A DNA stretch of 64,000 nt. It comes from Chiayiivirga flava. Its GTDB lineage: Bacteria; Pseudomonadota; Gammaproteobacteria; Xanthomonadales; Xanthomonadaceae. The position numbers were made by a program, and so were the translations under genes. The DNA is taken from assembly GCF_014202825.1 (NCBI RefSeq), contig NZ_JACHHP010000003.1:270229-334228 (forward strand). Direction: 5' to 3'. Below, piece after piece: positions 17,269-25,123 of this stretch. The notes beneath the pieces are model-generated. The model had not been told where the DNA came from. It was given only the letters and a program-made list of their open reading frames with translations, and ran no database searches. How positions within the stretch are numbered: position 1 is the first letter of the stretch; each line of letters opens with the position of its first letter.

Positions 17269-18708
17269 ATGAACGATGTCGCGCTCGCTCCCGAGCTGTC
17301 CGATGGCCTGGACTGGATCAACGCGCCCGGCCCGCGGATCGCGACGCTGCGCGGTCGCGTCGTGGCGCTCGGCTTCTGGAGCGCGGGTTCGGCGTATTGC
17401 CACAATCTGCTCGACGACCTGCGCGTGCTGCAGGGCCGGTTTTCCGACGGCCTCACCGTGCTCGGCATCCACACGCCCAAATTCGAGGCCGAGCGCGACC
17501 AGCGCACGGTGATCAAGGCCGTCAATCGCCTGCGTCTGCGGTTTCCGGTGGCGAACGACCCGGACTTCGTCACCTGGCAGCACTACGGCGTGCGTGCCTG
17601 GCCGTCGGTGGCGCTGATCGATCCGCAGGGGCAGCTCGTCGAGATCGTCGCCGGCGACCTGCGCCGCGGCGAACTCGAAGCGCGCATCACGCAGCTGCTC
17701 GACGATGCCGGCGACCGCGGCCTGCGCGTCTACGGCGCCCACGACGACACCGTCGCCGCGCAGGCGCGCCCCGAGCCGAGCATGCCGCTGCGGTTTCCGT
17801 CGGGCCTGGCGCTCGCGTCCAGCCATCTGTACGTGGCCGACACCGGCCACCATCGCATCCTCGAATGCAATCTCGACGGACGCATCCTGCGCCAGTTCGG
17901 CTCGGGCAATCCGGGGTTTCTCGACGGCGGCAGCAGCGAAGCGAGTTTCCAGTCGCCGCGCGGCCTCGCGCTGGTGCGCGACATGCTCTACGTCGCCGAC
18001 GCCGGCAACCACGCGCTGCGCCGCATCCGCCTGCTCGACGGCGACGTCGACACCCTCGCCGGCAACGGCAGCGCGGGCCTGCCGCAGCCCAGCAGCGAGG
18101 CGCGGCCGGAAGACATCGTGCTGAACGCGCCGTGGGACGTCACCGGCAGCCCCGAGCGCCTGTTCATCGCAATGGCCGGCAGCCAGCAGATCTGGGAATA
18201 CGATCTTGCCCGGCGCAGCTTCCGTGCCGCGGCCGGATCGGGCCGTCTCGCGCTCGCCGACGGTGCCGGCGCCACCGCCGCGTTCGCGCAACCCGCGGGC
18301 CTGGCGCTGGTGCAGCAGACCCTCTACATCACCGATTCGGCCGGTTCCGCCTTGCGCAGCCTGCATCTTGGCAACGGCACCGTGCAGACGCTGATCGGGC
18401 AGGGCCCGTTCGAATTCGGCAACGAGGACGGCAGCCGCGCCACGGCACGCATGCAGTACCCGCTCGGGCTCGCGCTCGACCCCTCGGCGCCGGTGCTGTG
18501 GATCGCGGACGCCTACAACGACTGCGTGCGCTCGCTGCGCCTGGGCGGCGGCGACCTGACCCGCGCCGACATTCCCTACCGCCTGCACCAGCCCGCCGCC
18601 GTGGCCGCGGGCGACGGCGTGCTGTGGATCGCGTGCGCCGGCGCGCACGAGGTGGTGCGTTTCGAACCCGAGTCCGGCAGCGTGCGTCGATTGCCGGTCG
18701 GCGAATGA
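17269..18708 (+). CDS. Thioredoxin-like protein with NHL-repeat propeller (NHLRC2-like)
   Basis: 479 residues. The N-terminal part is a thioredoxin-fold domain (about 20-150). The line VVALGFWSAGSAYCHNLLDDL carries a single Cys at the active-site position, and VRAWPSVALIDPQG holds the cis-proline. The rest (about 165-479) is an NHL beta-propeller with repeated units such as FPSGLALASSHLYVADTGHH, SPRGLALVRDMLYVADAGNH and QPAGLALVQQTLYITDSAGS. This architecture matches NHLRC2-type proteins of unknown function. It ends with an ATGA overlap into uvrC, so the two are translationally coupled. Confidence 0.88.
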   Translation: MNDVALAPELSDGLDWINAPGPRIATLRGRVVALGFWSAGSAYCHNLLDDLRVLQGRFSDGLTVLGIHTPKFEAERDQRTVIKAVNRLRLRFPVANDPDFVTWQHYGVRAWPSVALIDPQGQLVEIVAGDLRRGELEARITQLLDDAGDRGLRVYGAHDDTVAAQARPEPSMPLRFPSGLALASSHLYVADTGHHRILECNLDGRILRQFGSGNPGFLDGGSSEASFQSPRGLALVRDMLYVADAGNHALRRIRLLDGDVDTLAGNGSAGLPQPSSEARPEDIVLNAPWDVTGSPERLFIAMAGSQQIWEYDLARRSFRAAAGSGRLALADGAGATAAFAQPAGLALVQQTLYITDSAGSALRSLHLGNGTVQTLIGQGPFEFGNEDGSRATARMQYPLGLALDPSAPVLWIADAYNDCVRSLRLGGGDLTRADIPYRLHQPAAVAAGDGVLWIACAGAHEVVRFEPESGSVRRLPVGE

Positions 18709-20540
18709 GGGCAGGGGACGAGGCCGCGGGCTTCGACGGCAAGGAGTTCGCCCGTGCGCTCACCAACGCGCCGGGCGTGTATCGCATGATCGCCGCCGAC
18801 GACAGCGTGCTGTATGTCGGCAAGGCCTCGTCGCTGAAGAAGCGCGTCGCGAGCTACTTCAACGTGGCCGAGCGCGGCCCGCGCACGCGCGCGATGCTGG
18901 CGCAGGTGGCGCGCATGGAAGTCACGGTGACGCGCACCGAAGGCGAGGCGCTGCTGCTGGAGAACCAGCTGATCAAATCGCTCAAGCCGCGCTACAACGT
19001 GCTGCTGCGCGACGACAAGAGCTACCCGTACATCTACCTCACCACCACCGATGCCGTGCCACGCATCGCGTTCTACCGCGGCACGCGCTCGCTGCCGGGC
19101 CGCTTCTTCGGCCCGTTCCCGAGCGCCTGGGCGGTGCGCGACACGCTCAACACCATCCACAAGCTCTTCCGCCTGCGCTCGTGCGAGGACACGGTGTTCC
19201 GCAACCGCAGCCGGCCGTGCCTGCAGTACCAGATCCGGCGCTGCAGCGCGCCGTGCGTGAACCTCGTCGATCCCGCCGACTACCGCGACAGCGTGCGCCG
19301 CACGCAGCTGTTCCTCGACGGCAACAACGATGCGCTGGTGAAGGAACTGGGCGAGGCGATGGAGCGCGCCAGCGCCGCGCTCGATTTCGAGCAGGCCGCG
19401 CGCCTGCGCGACCAAGTGGTCGGCCTGCGCAAGATGCAGGCGCGCCAGTACGTGGACGGCGACCGCGCCGACATGGACCTGCTCGCCTGCACGATGGAGC
19501 AGGGCATGGCCTGCATCGTGCTGCTGAGCTTCCGCAACGGCATGAACCTGGGCACGCGCAACTTCTTTCCGCGCACCAACGGCGTGGAGGACATCGGCGA
19601 AGTGCTCGGCGCGTTCGTCACGCAGTACTACTTCGAACAGCGCCCGCCGCGCGAGATCGTGCTCAGCCACGCCATCGCCGACCAGGCACTGATCGAGCAG
19701 GTATTCACCGAGCAGGTCGGCGCGAAGGTGCAGATCAAGACCGCGGTGCGGGCCGAGCGCGCGCGTTATCTCGACCTTGCGATGCAGAACGCGCGCCTCG
19801 CGCTTGCCGCGCAGATCGGCAGCAGCGCCACGCAGCGCGCGCGCGTCGCGTCGCTGCAGGACCTGCTGGCGATGGATGCGCCGCCGCAGCGCATCGAATG
19901 TTTCGACATCAGCCACACCATGGGCGAGGCCACCGTCGCCTCGTGCGTGGTGTTCGACGCCGAGGGCCCGGTGCGCGCGCAGTACCGCCGCTACAACATC
20001 GCCGGCATCACCGGCGGCGACGACTTCGCCGCGATGCGACAGGCCCTGGAGCGCCGCTTCCGGCGCGCCCAGGACGACGGCGTGTTGCCGGACCTGCTGC
20101 TGATCGACGGCGGCAAGGGGCAGCTCGCACAGGCCGTCGACGTGCTGCAGGAGCTGGGCATCGCCGGGGTGGAACTGGTCGGCGTGGCCAAGGGCGTGGA
20201 GCGGCGCGCGGGGCACGAGAGCCTGATCCGCCCGGACGGTTCGGAACTGCGCCCCGGGCCGGATTCCCCAGGCCTGCACCTGATCCAGCAGGTGCGCGAC
20301 GAAGCGCACCGCTTCGCCATCACCGGCCATCGCGGGCGTCGCGCGAAGACGCGCGAACGCAGTCGGCTCGAAGATATTCCGGGCATCGGCGCCCGTCGAC
20401 GCGCTATGCTGCTCAAACATTTCGGCGGTCTTGCTGCGCTCAAGCGCGCCGGCGCCGAGGAAATCGCCCGCGTCGAAGGCATCAATGCCGCCCTCGCACG
20501 CCGCATCTACCTCGCACTGCACGGATTGCCCGAGGAATAG
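18705..20540 (+). CDS. uvrC: Excinuclease ABC subunit C
   Basis: 611-residue UvrC, standard length. It makes both incisions in nucleotide excision repair with UvrA and UvrB. The N-terminal GIY-YIG nuclease is visible as APGVYRMI...VLYVGKASSLKKRVASYF. A UVR (UvrB-binding) motif lies at ALDFEQAARLRDQVVGL. The RNase H-like endonuclease has ECFDISHTMGE and DLLLIDGGKGQL. A C-terminal helix-hairpin-helix pair is LEDIPGIGARRRAMLLKHF. The ATG at 18705 overlaps the previous stop. pgsA follows after 6 bases. Confidence 0.97.
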   Translation: MRAGDEAAGFDGKEFARALTNAPGVYRMIAADDSVLYVGKASSLKKRVASYFNVAERGPRTRAMLAQVARMEVTVTRTEGEALLLENQLIKSLKPRYNVLLRDDKSYPYIYLTTTDAVPRIAFYRGTRSLPGRFFGPFPSAWAVRDTLNTIHKLFRLRSCEDTVFRNRSRPCLQYQIRRCSAPCVNLVDPADYRDSVRRTQLFLDGNNDALVKELGEAMERASAALDFEQAARLRDQVVGLRKMQARQYVDGDRADMDLLACTMEQGMACIVLLSFRNGMNLGTRNFFPRTNGVEDIGEVLGAFVTQYYFEQRPPREIVLSHAIADQALIEQVFTEQVGAKVQIKTAVRAERARYLDLAMQNARLALAAQIGSSATQRARVASLQDLLAMDAPPQRIECFDISHTMGEATVASCVVFDAEGPVRAQYRRYNIAGITGGDDFAAMRQALERRFRRAQDDGVLPDLLLIDGGKGQLAQAVDVLQELGIAGVELVGVAKGVERRAGHESLIRPDGSELRPGPDSPGLHLIQQVRDEAHRFAITGHRGRRAKTRERSRLEDIPGIGARRRAMLLKHFGGLAALKRAGAEEIARVEGINAALARRIYLALHGLPEE

Positions 20541-20546
20541 ACCCGC

Positions 20547-21149
20547 GTGACGCTGACCATTCCGACGCTGCTGACGCTGTTCCGCATCCTGCTGATCCCG
20601 GTGCTGGTGGTGGTGTTCTATCTGCCGTATCCGTGGACCAACTTCGCCGCGGCCTTCGTCTTCGCGCTCGGTGCCATCACCGACTGGCTCGACGGCTGGA
20701 TCGCGCGCAAGTGGCACATGTACTCGGCCTTCGGCGCCTTCCTCGACCCGGTCGCCGACAAGCTCGCCGTCGCCACCGCGCTCATCCTCATCGTGCAGGG
20801 CCACCCGACGCTGTTCATGGCGCTGATCGCGGCGGTGATCATCGGACGCGAGATCACGATCTCGGCATTGCGCGAGTGGATGGCCGAGATCGGCCAGACC
20901 TCGCGCGTGCGCGTGGCCGCCATCGGCAAGATCAAGACCATCGTGCAGATGGTGGCGCTGGTGATGCTGCTCTACCGCGAGCCGTTGCTGGGCCTGCCGA
21001 TCTTCCGCATCGGCGAAGGCCTGCTGGCCGTGGCCGCCGTGCTCACGCTGTGGTCCGCGCTCGCCTACCTGCGCGCCGCGTGGCCTGCGATGCGCGGCGA
21101 CCATGCCAGGACCGGCGGCGGTTCCGGCGGCGGCCGCCGCGACGCATGA
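20547..21149 (+). CDS. pgsA: CDP-diacylglycerol-glycerol-3-phosphate 3-phosphatidyltransferase
   Basis: 200-residue inner-membrane enzyme of phosphatidylglycerol synthesis. The CDP-alcohol phosphotransferase signature DG-x2-AR-x8-G-x3-D-x3-D is present as DWLDGWIARKWHMY and SAFGAFLDPVADK. There are several membrane helices. It starts at a GTG at 20547, six bases after uvrC. The uvrC-pgsA-tRNA arrangement is common in gammaproteobacteria. Confidence 0.96.
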   Translation: MTLTIPTLLTLFRILLIPVLVVVFYLPYPWTNFAAAFVFALGAITDWLDGWIARKWHMYSAFGAFLDPVADKLAVATALILIVQGHPTLFMALIAAVIIGREITISALREWMAEIGQTSRVRVAAIGKIKTIVQMVALVMLLYREPLLGLPIFRIGEGLLAVAAVLTLWSALAYLRAAWPAMRGDHARTGGGSGGGRRDA

Positions 21150-21179
21150 GCTTGGAGACGACATCGCACCGGCGATCTG

Positions 21180-21207
21180 TTGACATCGTTCGCCAGAAAC
21201 GTAAAAT
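21180..21207 (+). promoter_or_regulatory. Sigma-70 promoter of tRNA-Gly
   Basis: TTGACA (21180-21185), 16-base spacer, TAAAAT (21202-21207), just upstream of the tRNA-Gly 5' end at 21220. This is a near-consensus pair. Confidence 0.8.
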
Positions 21208-21219
21208 GGACGGCTCAAC

Positions 21220-21295
<76 letters not shown>

Positions 21296-21338
21296 GATTC
21301 ATGCCGATGTGCTCGATGTCGGCGCGCTTCAAGTCGAG

Positions 21339-21358
21339 ACCCCGGTACGCCGGGGTTT
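21339..21358 (+). terminator. Hairpin between tRNA-Gly and tRNA-Cys
   Basis: Seven-bp stem accccgg/ccggggt closed by a tacg tetraloop, then ttcgtgtttt. It could terminate or process the tRNA-Gly transcript before tRNA-Cys. Confidence 0.5.
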
Positions 21359-21395
21359 CGTGTTTTCGGACCGGGGAATCGGTCCGCACGTCACC

Positions 21396-21469
21396 GGCCT
21401 GGTGGCAGAGTGGTCATGCAGCGGCCTGCAAAGCCGTGTACGCCGGTTCGATTCCGACCCAGGCCTCCA
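21396..21469 (+). tRNA. tRNA-Cys(GCA)
   Basis: 74 bases with encoded CCA. Acceptor stem ggcctgg/ccaggcc and T-loop gttcgattc are present. Anticodon GCA is at 21428-21430 in loop ctgcaaa. Confidence 0.96.
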
Positions 21470-21481
21470 GCGACAGACAGC

Positions 21482-21504
21482 AAACCCGCCGCGGCGGGTT
21501 TTTT
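21482..21504 (+). terminator. Rho-independent terminator after tRNA-Cys
   Basis: Eight-bp stem aaacccgc/gcgggttt around cgcg, continuing into a T-run, 13 bases after the tRNA. Confidence 0.85.
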
Positions 21505-21547
21505 GTTGTCCGCCTCGAAGGTCGCCCCCGCACCGGAATCCACCTCC

Positions 21548-21838
21548 ATGTCGTCCATGCCCGTTCGAGTGCAGTTGCGTCGCAGCCGCGGCTGGCGCAT
21601 GCCGCCCGACACGGTGAAGGTCGACCGTTCCACGCGCTGGGGAAATCCGTTCCCGGCCGCGTCCGCGGCAGCGCGTGCGGAGGCCGTGGCGCGCTTCCGC
21701 GCCTTCGTCGCGGCACCCGGGCAGGCGGACCTGCGCGAGGCGATCCGGCGCGAGCTGCGCGGTCGCAATCTTGCCTGCTGGTGTCCGCTCGACGGTCCGT
21801 GTCATGCCGACGAACTGCTGCGCATCGCCAACGCCTGA
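21548..21838 (+). CDS. DUF4326 domain protein
   Basis: 96-residue protein matching the DUF4326 pattern: VKVDRSTRWGNPF near the N terminus, then LREAIRRELRGRNLACWCPL and PCHADELLRIAN at the C terminus. The conserved CWC-x-C cysteines suggest metal or nucleotide binding, but no function is established. The ATG at 21548 is 44 bases after the tRNA-Cys terminator; an ATG nine bases later is also possible. Confidence 0.78.
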   Translation: MSSMPVRVQLRRSRGWRMPPDTVKVDRSTRWGNPFPAASAAARAEAVARFRAFVAAPGQADLREAIRRELRGRNLACWCPLDGPCHADELLRIANA

Positions 21839-21842
21839 GATC

Positions 21843-22154
21843 CTACGGCGGCGTGAGCAGCGGCAGCAGCGTCTCGACAGGCGCATCGTTCGGCAACACG
21901 CGCAGACCCGGTACGGCGCGGCCGATCTCCGCGCCCAGCGCCAGCGTCACGCCTTCGTCGGGGCACAGGTCGAGACAGCCGACGACGGCGACGCGGATCT
22001 CGTGCACGCCCGCGCGGCGCAGTGCGCGTTTCAGATCGCCGCGCAGCGTGTCGCGGTCCTGCCGCTTCATGCATTTGCCGCAGACCAGCACCAGCTGCCG
22101 CCATGGTGCGGGGGCCGTGCCGATGGTGTCGTGCGATGGGGGCGTTTTCGGCAT
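21843..22154 (-). CDS. Thioredoxin-like [2Fe-2S] ferredoxin-type protein (DUF1636-like)
   Basis: 103 residues. Four cysteines in two pairs, VLVCGKCMKRQ and VGCLDLCPDEG, fit a thioredoxin-like [2Fe-2S] ferredoxin or DUF1636-type fold. The first pair is closer than in classical members. The ATG at 22154 starts the compact protein (MPKTPPSHDTIG); an upstream extension looks noncoding. It is convergent with the DUF4326 gene and separated from it by only 4 bases. Electron transfer is likely; the partner is unknown. Confidence 0.7.
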   Translation of the reverse strand: MPKTPPSHDTIGTAPAPWRQLVLVCGKCMKRQDRDTLRGDLKRALRRAGVHEIRVAVVGCLDLCPDEGVTLALGAEIGRAVPGLRVLPNDAPVETLLPLLTPP

Positions 22155-22304
22155 CGGAGATTGGCCGGACCGGGCTGCGCCTCTGCGGCGCGATGCCGGC
22201 GACTGCAACGGTTCGCCGTTGCGGGCACACACGCAGCGGAGCGAAAGGGCATGACGACGCTGACGACGCGCCGCAGCGCGCCGCCATGCGTCGAACGCCG
22301 TGCG

Positions 22305-22619
22305 TCAGTCGTCGAACTCGATTTCGAGATCTTCCTCGCAGAAATCGAACGAGGTCGGGTCGGACACCGACTCGTCCGCGAACGTGGCGCGCACCTGCCA
22401 TTCGCAACCCGAATCGTCCGTGCTCGAATCCCACACCACCTCGGTCGACGTTCCGGCCGGAATGCCGCGACCGATGTCGAAGTAGCCCCACGACCGCCCA
22501 TCCTCGGACACTTCCACCCCGGTGATGCGGCTGCTCGAGCTGTTGGTGATGGTGAAGCTGTAGGCGTGGCTCACGGCCGGCAGGGCGAAAAGCGACAGGG
22601 CAAGCAGAACGGTGCGCAT
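22305..22619 (-). CDS. Small secreted protein, unknown function
   Basis: 104 residues with a clear signal peptide, MRTVLLALSLFALPAVSHA. The mature part, YSFTITNSSSSRITGVEVSED, looks like a beta-sandwich. It has two cysteines (DSGCEW and FDFCEED) that could form a disulfide, and a very acidic C terminus (CEEDLEIEFDD). No family was recognised. It starts at the ATG at 22619 and stands alone upstream of tRNA-Leu on the opposite strand. Confidence 0.72.
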   Translation of the reverse strand: MRTVLLALSLFALPAVSHAYSFTITNSSSSRITGVEVSEDGRSWGYFDIGRGIPAGTSTEVVWDSSTDDSGCEWQVRATFADESVSDPTSFDFCEEDLEIEFDD

Positions 22620-22833
22620 GATGTGATCCTGGGGTGCGAGGATTCGCGCCGCCAGCATAGGCGATCGATCGCCGCAACGGCGCGCGCATGCCTGCCCGCC
22701 ACAGTGAAGAATCGCAACGCCGCACGATGCACCGCGTCGCCGGACCACTCGCGTCCGACGGTTGATCCGCTCCGGCCGGTCGCCGATCCGCTCCGTCCCG
22801 TCGCCCTGCGTCGGCTTGCTAGACTGCCACCGC

Positions 22834-22920
22834 GCCCGGATGGCGAAACTGGTAGACGCAAGGGACTTAAAATCCCTCATCCGCAAGGGTATGCGGGTTC
22901 GATCCCCGCTCCGGGCACCA
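22834..22920 (+). tRNA. tRNA-Leu(TAA)
   Basis: 87 bases with a long variable arm and encoded CCA. Acceptor stem gcccgga/tccgggc is present. Anticodon TAA is at 22868-22870 in loop cttaaaa. A different-composition gene begins directly downstream on the other strand. Confidence 0.97.
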
Positions 22921-23008
22921 TAAAAAACTCAGAAATCTGCCCGAACGCGACGCTTGATCGCGAATCTGGCTGCCGACGCCGGCGCCCCTACAGTGCTCGC
23001 TGTGCGCC

Positions 23009-24139
23009 TCATAGTCCCATCGCGTCGAGCGCGGCGAGCGCTGCTCTTATGCTGCCGGCTACCTTGCACTGATATCGCGCGGCGCAGCCGTTCGGCTGAT
23101 TCAGTTGACTCGCAAGGTGTGCCTCGGTGAAGAAGGCGTCGCAGTGTGGAAGTGCCGACGCCGCATGGTCCCAGTCATCCCAATCATTGGGCGTGAGACT
23201 CCGATGCGGATCGCCTACTTCGTAAAGGGCAAACAGATCCGCGAAGATTGCTGCGGAGGCTAGGTGCCCACCGAGCTTGCCCACCCTGAACTCATCAACT
23301 GCTCTATCAATGATGTCGCCAACCCAGCGGTTGATGTCATGAGGACTTGTCTTTGCACCAATCGCTTCGTAGTGCCGCTTCATTTGAGACTCGAAGGCAG
23401 CTGCGTAGTCTTTCTCCAGCGCAACTCGAAAAGCGATGACTCTGGAAGTCGAGCGTTTGAGCCCCTTCGCCTTGCTATCTTTCTTCAGCCTTTCCACTGT
23501 GGCAACTGTTCGGGCGTCAATTGATTCTGCGAAACATGAAAGATCGCCCAGGTCGCTTATCAGTCGAGTGAGCGAAGTTGTGTGTGCAGCGTCTGAGACA
23601 CACTTGTAGAGCACGTCTCTTGTCAGCGCCGTCATCGGCAAGTCAATGTCAGGATAAGTCGACTTGAACATTTGACCCACGTGAGTCCAGCGGCCAACCT
23701 GACCATCGAATGGCACCCGCAGTGCCTCACTAGCGAATGACCACGCTTCGATCAGCCGCTGTTCCTCAGTGCTCGTCAGGCACACTCCTTCGCAAAGCTC
23801 ATCGGCAATGGCCGCAATGGCGTGTAGCTTCGCCAAGTTCTGCTGTTTCGCAAATTCGGTGAATGTGCCACCGTGCAACACGCACGTTAGCCGTCGTTCC
23901 CTGGCGCCTGCCCGTAGCCGCCTTAGCAGACTGTCTCGCTCACTGGATCCATCTTCGCGCGCGTCGCGCAGCCAAACCCAGAAGTTTGTGTCAAGGAATA
24001 TCTTTGGGATACCGGAGATGCCATTGAGAAGTACGCGGCGATAAAGCTCGTCGTACTCGTATGGACTGACGCCCGTACCTACGGTGTGATGGAACCTGAC
24101 GAGAAAGGGCCCCTCAGGCTCGTCCATCAGGTGATGCAT
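23009..24139 (-). CDS. PIN-like domain protein in an accessory segment
   Basis: 376 residues, markedly lower in GC than its neighbours. Near the N terminus PKIFLDTNFWVWLRD has the first acidic residue of a PIN-type nuclease, and GGTFTEFAKQ supplies a further Glu. Near the C terminus DDWDHAASALPHCDAFFTEAHL resembles the last acidic motif of PIN-like RNases. The middle is helical. No partner antitoxin is adjacent. GGAG precedes the ATG at 24139. The position behind tRNA-Leu and the odd composition suggest horizontal acquisition. A stress or defence RNase role is inference. Confidence 0.75.
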   Translation of the reverse strand: MHHLMDEPEGPFLVRFHHTVGTGVSPYEYDELYRRVLLNGISGIPKIFLDTNFWVWLRDAREDGSSERDSLLRRLRAGARERRLTCVLHGGTFTEFAKQQNLAKLHAIAAIADELCEGVCLTSTEEQRLIEAWSFASEALRVPFDGQVGRWTHVGQMFKSTYPDIDLPMTALTRDVLYKCVSDAAHTTSLTRLISDLGDLSCFAESIDARTVATVERLKKDSKAKGLKRSTSRVIAFRVALEKDYAAAFESQMKRHYEAIGAKTSPHDINRWVGDIIDRAVDEFRVGKLGGHLASAAIFADLFALYEVGDPHRSLTPNDWDDWDHAASALPHCDAFFTEAHLASQLNQPNGCAARYQCKVAGSIRAALAALDAMGL

Positions 24140-24355
24140 GGGGACTCCACGGTTCTCCGCTATCGTTGAGCGTCAACTAGTCGCGTAAAAAAACATAAAA
24201 AACCAATGCTTTGAATTGATTTCTTGATTGGGTGCCGATTCCTGTCAAGGCAACGAACAGCGAGCTTGCACGACGCGCCTGCGGTGCAGCCGTTGCTTCG
24301 CTTCCGTCGCGTGAGGGCGCGGCGCGCTGCGCAGCGTGCGCGTTGCACGCCGTGG

Positions 24356-24607
24356 CTATGCGCCCGACAACGCGTGTCGTCGTGGTCGATCCGGTTCCTC
24401 GTCCGGCAACGCGTCTGCGGCGCAGCACTGCTCGCAGCCTTCGCAGCGCGGATAGAGCACGCGTGCGTCGCAGATCGCGCGTGCTGCGCTCGGGAACGAT
24501 CCCAGGTAGTGCGAGTGCGGCGGTGGCGGCGCGGCCGGGCAATCGGCGCAGTGCACTTCGAAGTGGCCGTTGGTGCGGCGGGATTTGGCGACCAGGAACA
24601 GCGGCAT
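24356..24607 (-). CDS. Small cysteine-rich hypothetical protein
   Basis: 83 residues. An FEVHCADCPAA pair, then HSHYLGSFPSAARAICDARVLYPRCEGCEQCCAA (split here only for reading), give several CxxC-like pairs and a His that could bind zinc. Similar short proteins occur in Xanthomonadaceae as far as I recall, without known function. The start is the ATG at 24607. Confidence 0.5.
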   Translation of the reverse strand: MPLFLVAKSRRTNGHFEVHCADCPAAPPPPHSHYLGSFPSAARAICDARVLYPRCEGCEQCCAADALPDEEPDRPRRHALSGA

Positions 24608-24679
24608 GCGGCGGGCCGGACAGGAGCTCGTCCCCGTACTGTCGCAAGCGGCAGGAATCTCTCACCTGCCGGGCTCCGC

Positions 24680-24910
24680 TCAGCGCAGGCCGCGTCCGCG
24701 CAGCCAGACCTCGGCATCGATGCCTGCGGCCTCGAGTGCGGCCGGCAGCAGCACCAGTGCCTCGAATGCGGCCTGCGCGCCGCCGCAGCGCAGCACCAGC
24801 GCGTCCCAGGCCGCGATCGAGTCGGGGTGGTGCAGGCTCACGGCCACGGTGCGGGGGACCGGCTTTGCGCCGATGTCGGCGGTGCGGGCGATGGCGGCGT
24901 TGCGCGGCAT
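24680..24910 (-). CDS. Small hypothetical protein
   Basis: 76 residues from the ATG at 24910: MPRNAAIARTADIGAKPVPR, then TVAVSLHHPDSIAAWDALVL and an Ala/Leu-rich helical C terminus. There is no clear ribosome-binding site and no known family. Retained because the frame is open, the protein has a plausible fold and it fills a gap; it may be spurious. Confidence 0.35.
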   Translation of the reverse strand: MPRNAAIARTADIGAKPVPRTVAVSLHHPDSIAAWDALVLRCGGAQAAFEALVLLPAALEAAGIDAEVWLRGRGLR

Positions 24911-25123
24911 GGGCGGAATCCTCGGGTGCGGCGTCCACGATGACGCAGGCCTGCCGCGGCTCCCATCGGAATTCGACCGCGCGCCGCTACGAAATTTCCT
25001 AGCTCCGCAGTCAGGCCGGACACGCCTTCTGCGGGTGCGGCGCGGCGGGCGGGCCACTAGACTCGGACTCCGCCGCACGTCGTCGCGTGTTGGCGTCGCG
25101 ACTTCCGCACCGGACCCGAGCCC

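Noticed and set aside
22921-25123. A complete integrative element bounded by a duplicated tRNA-Leu end
   Set aside because: No second copy of the tRNA 3' end and no integrase gene were found downstream, so only an accessory gene can be claimed.
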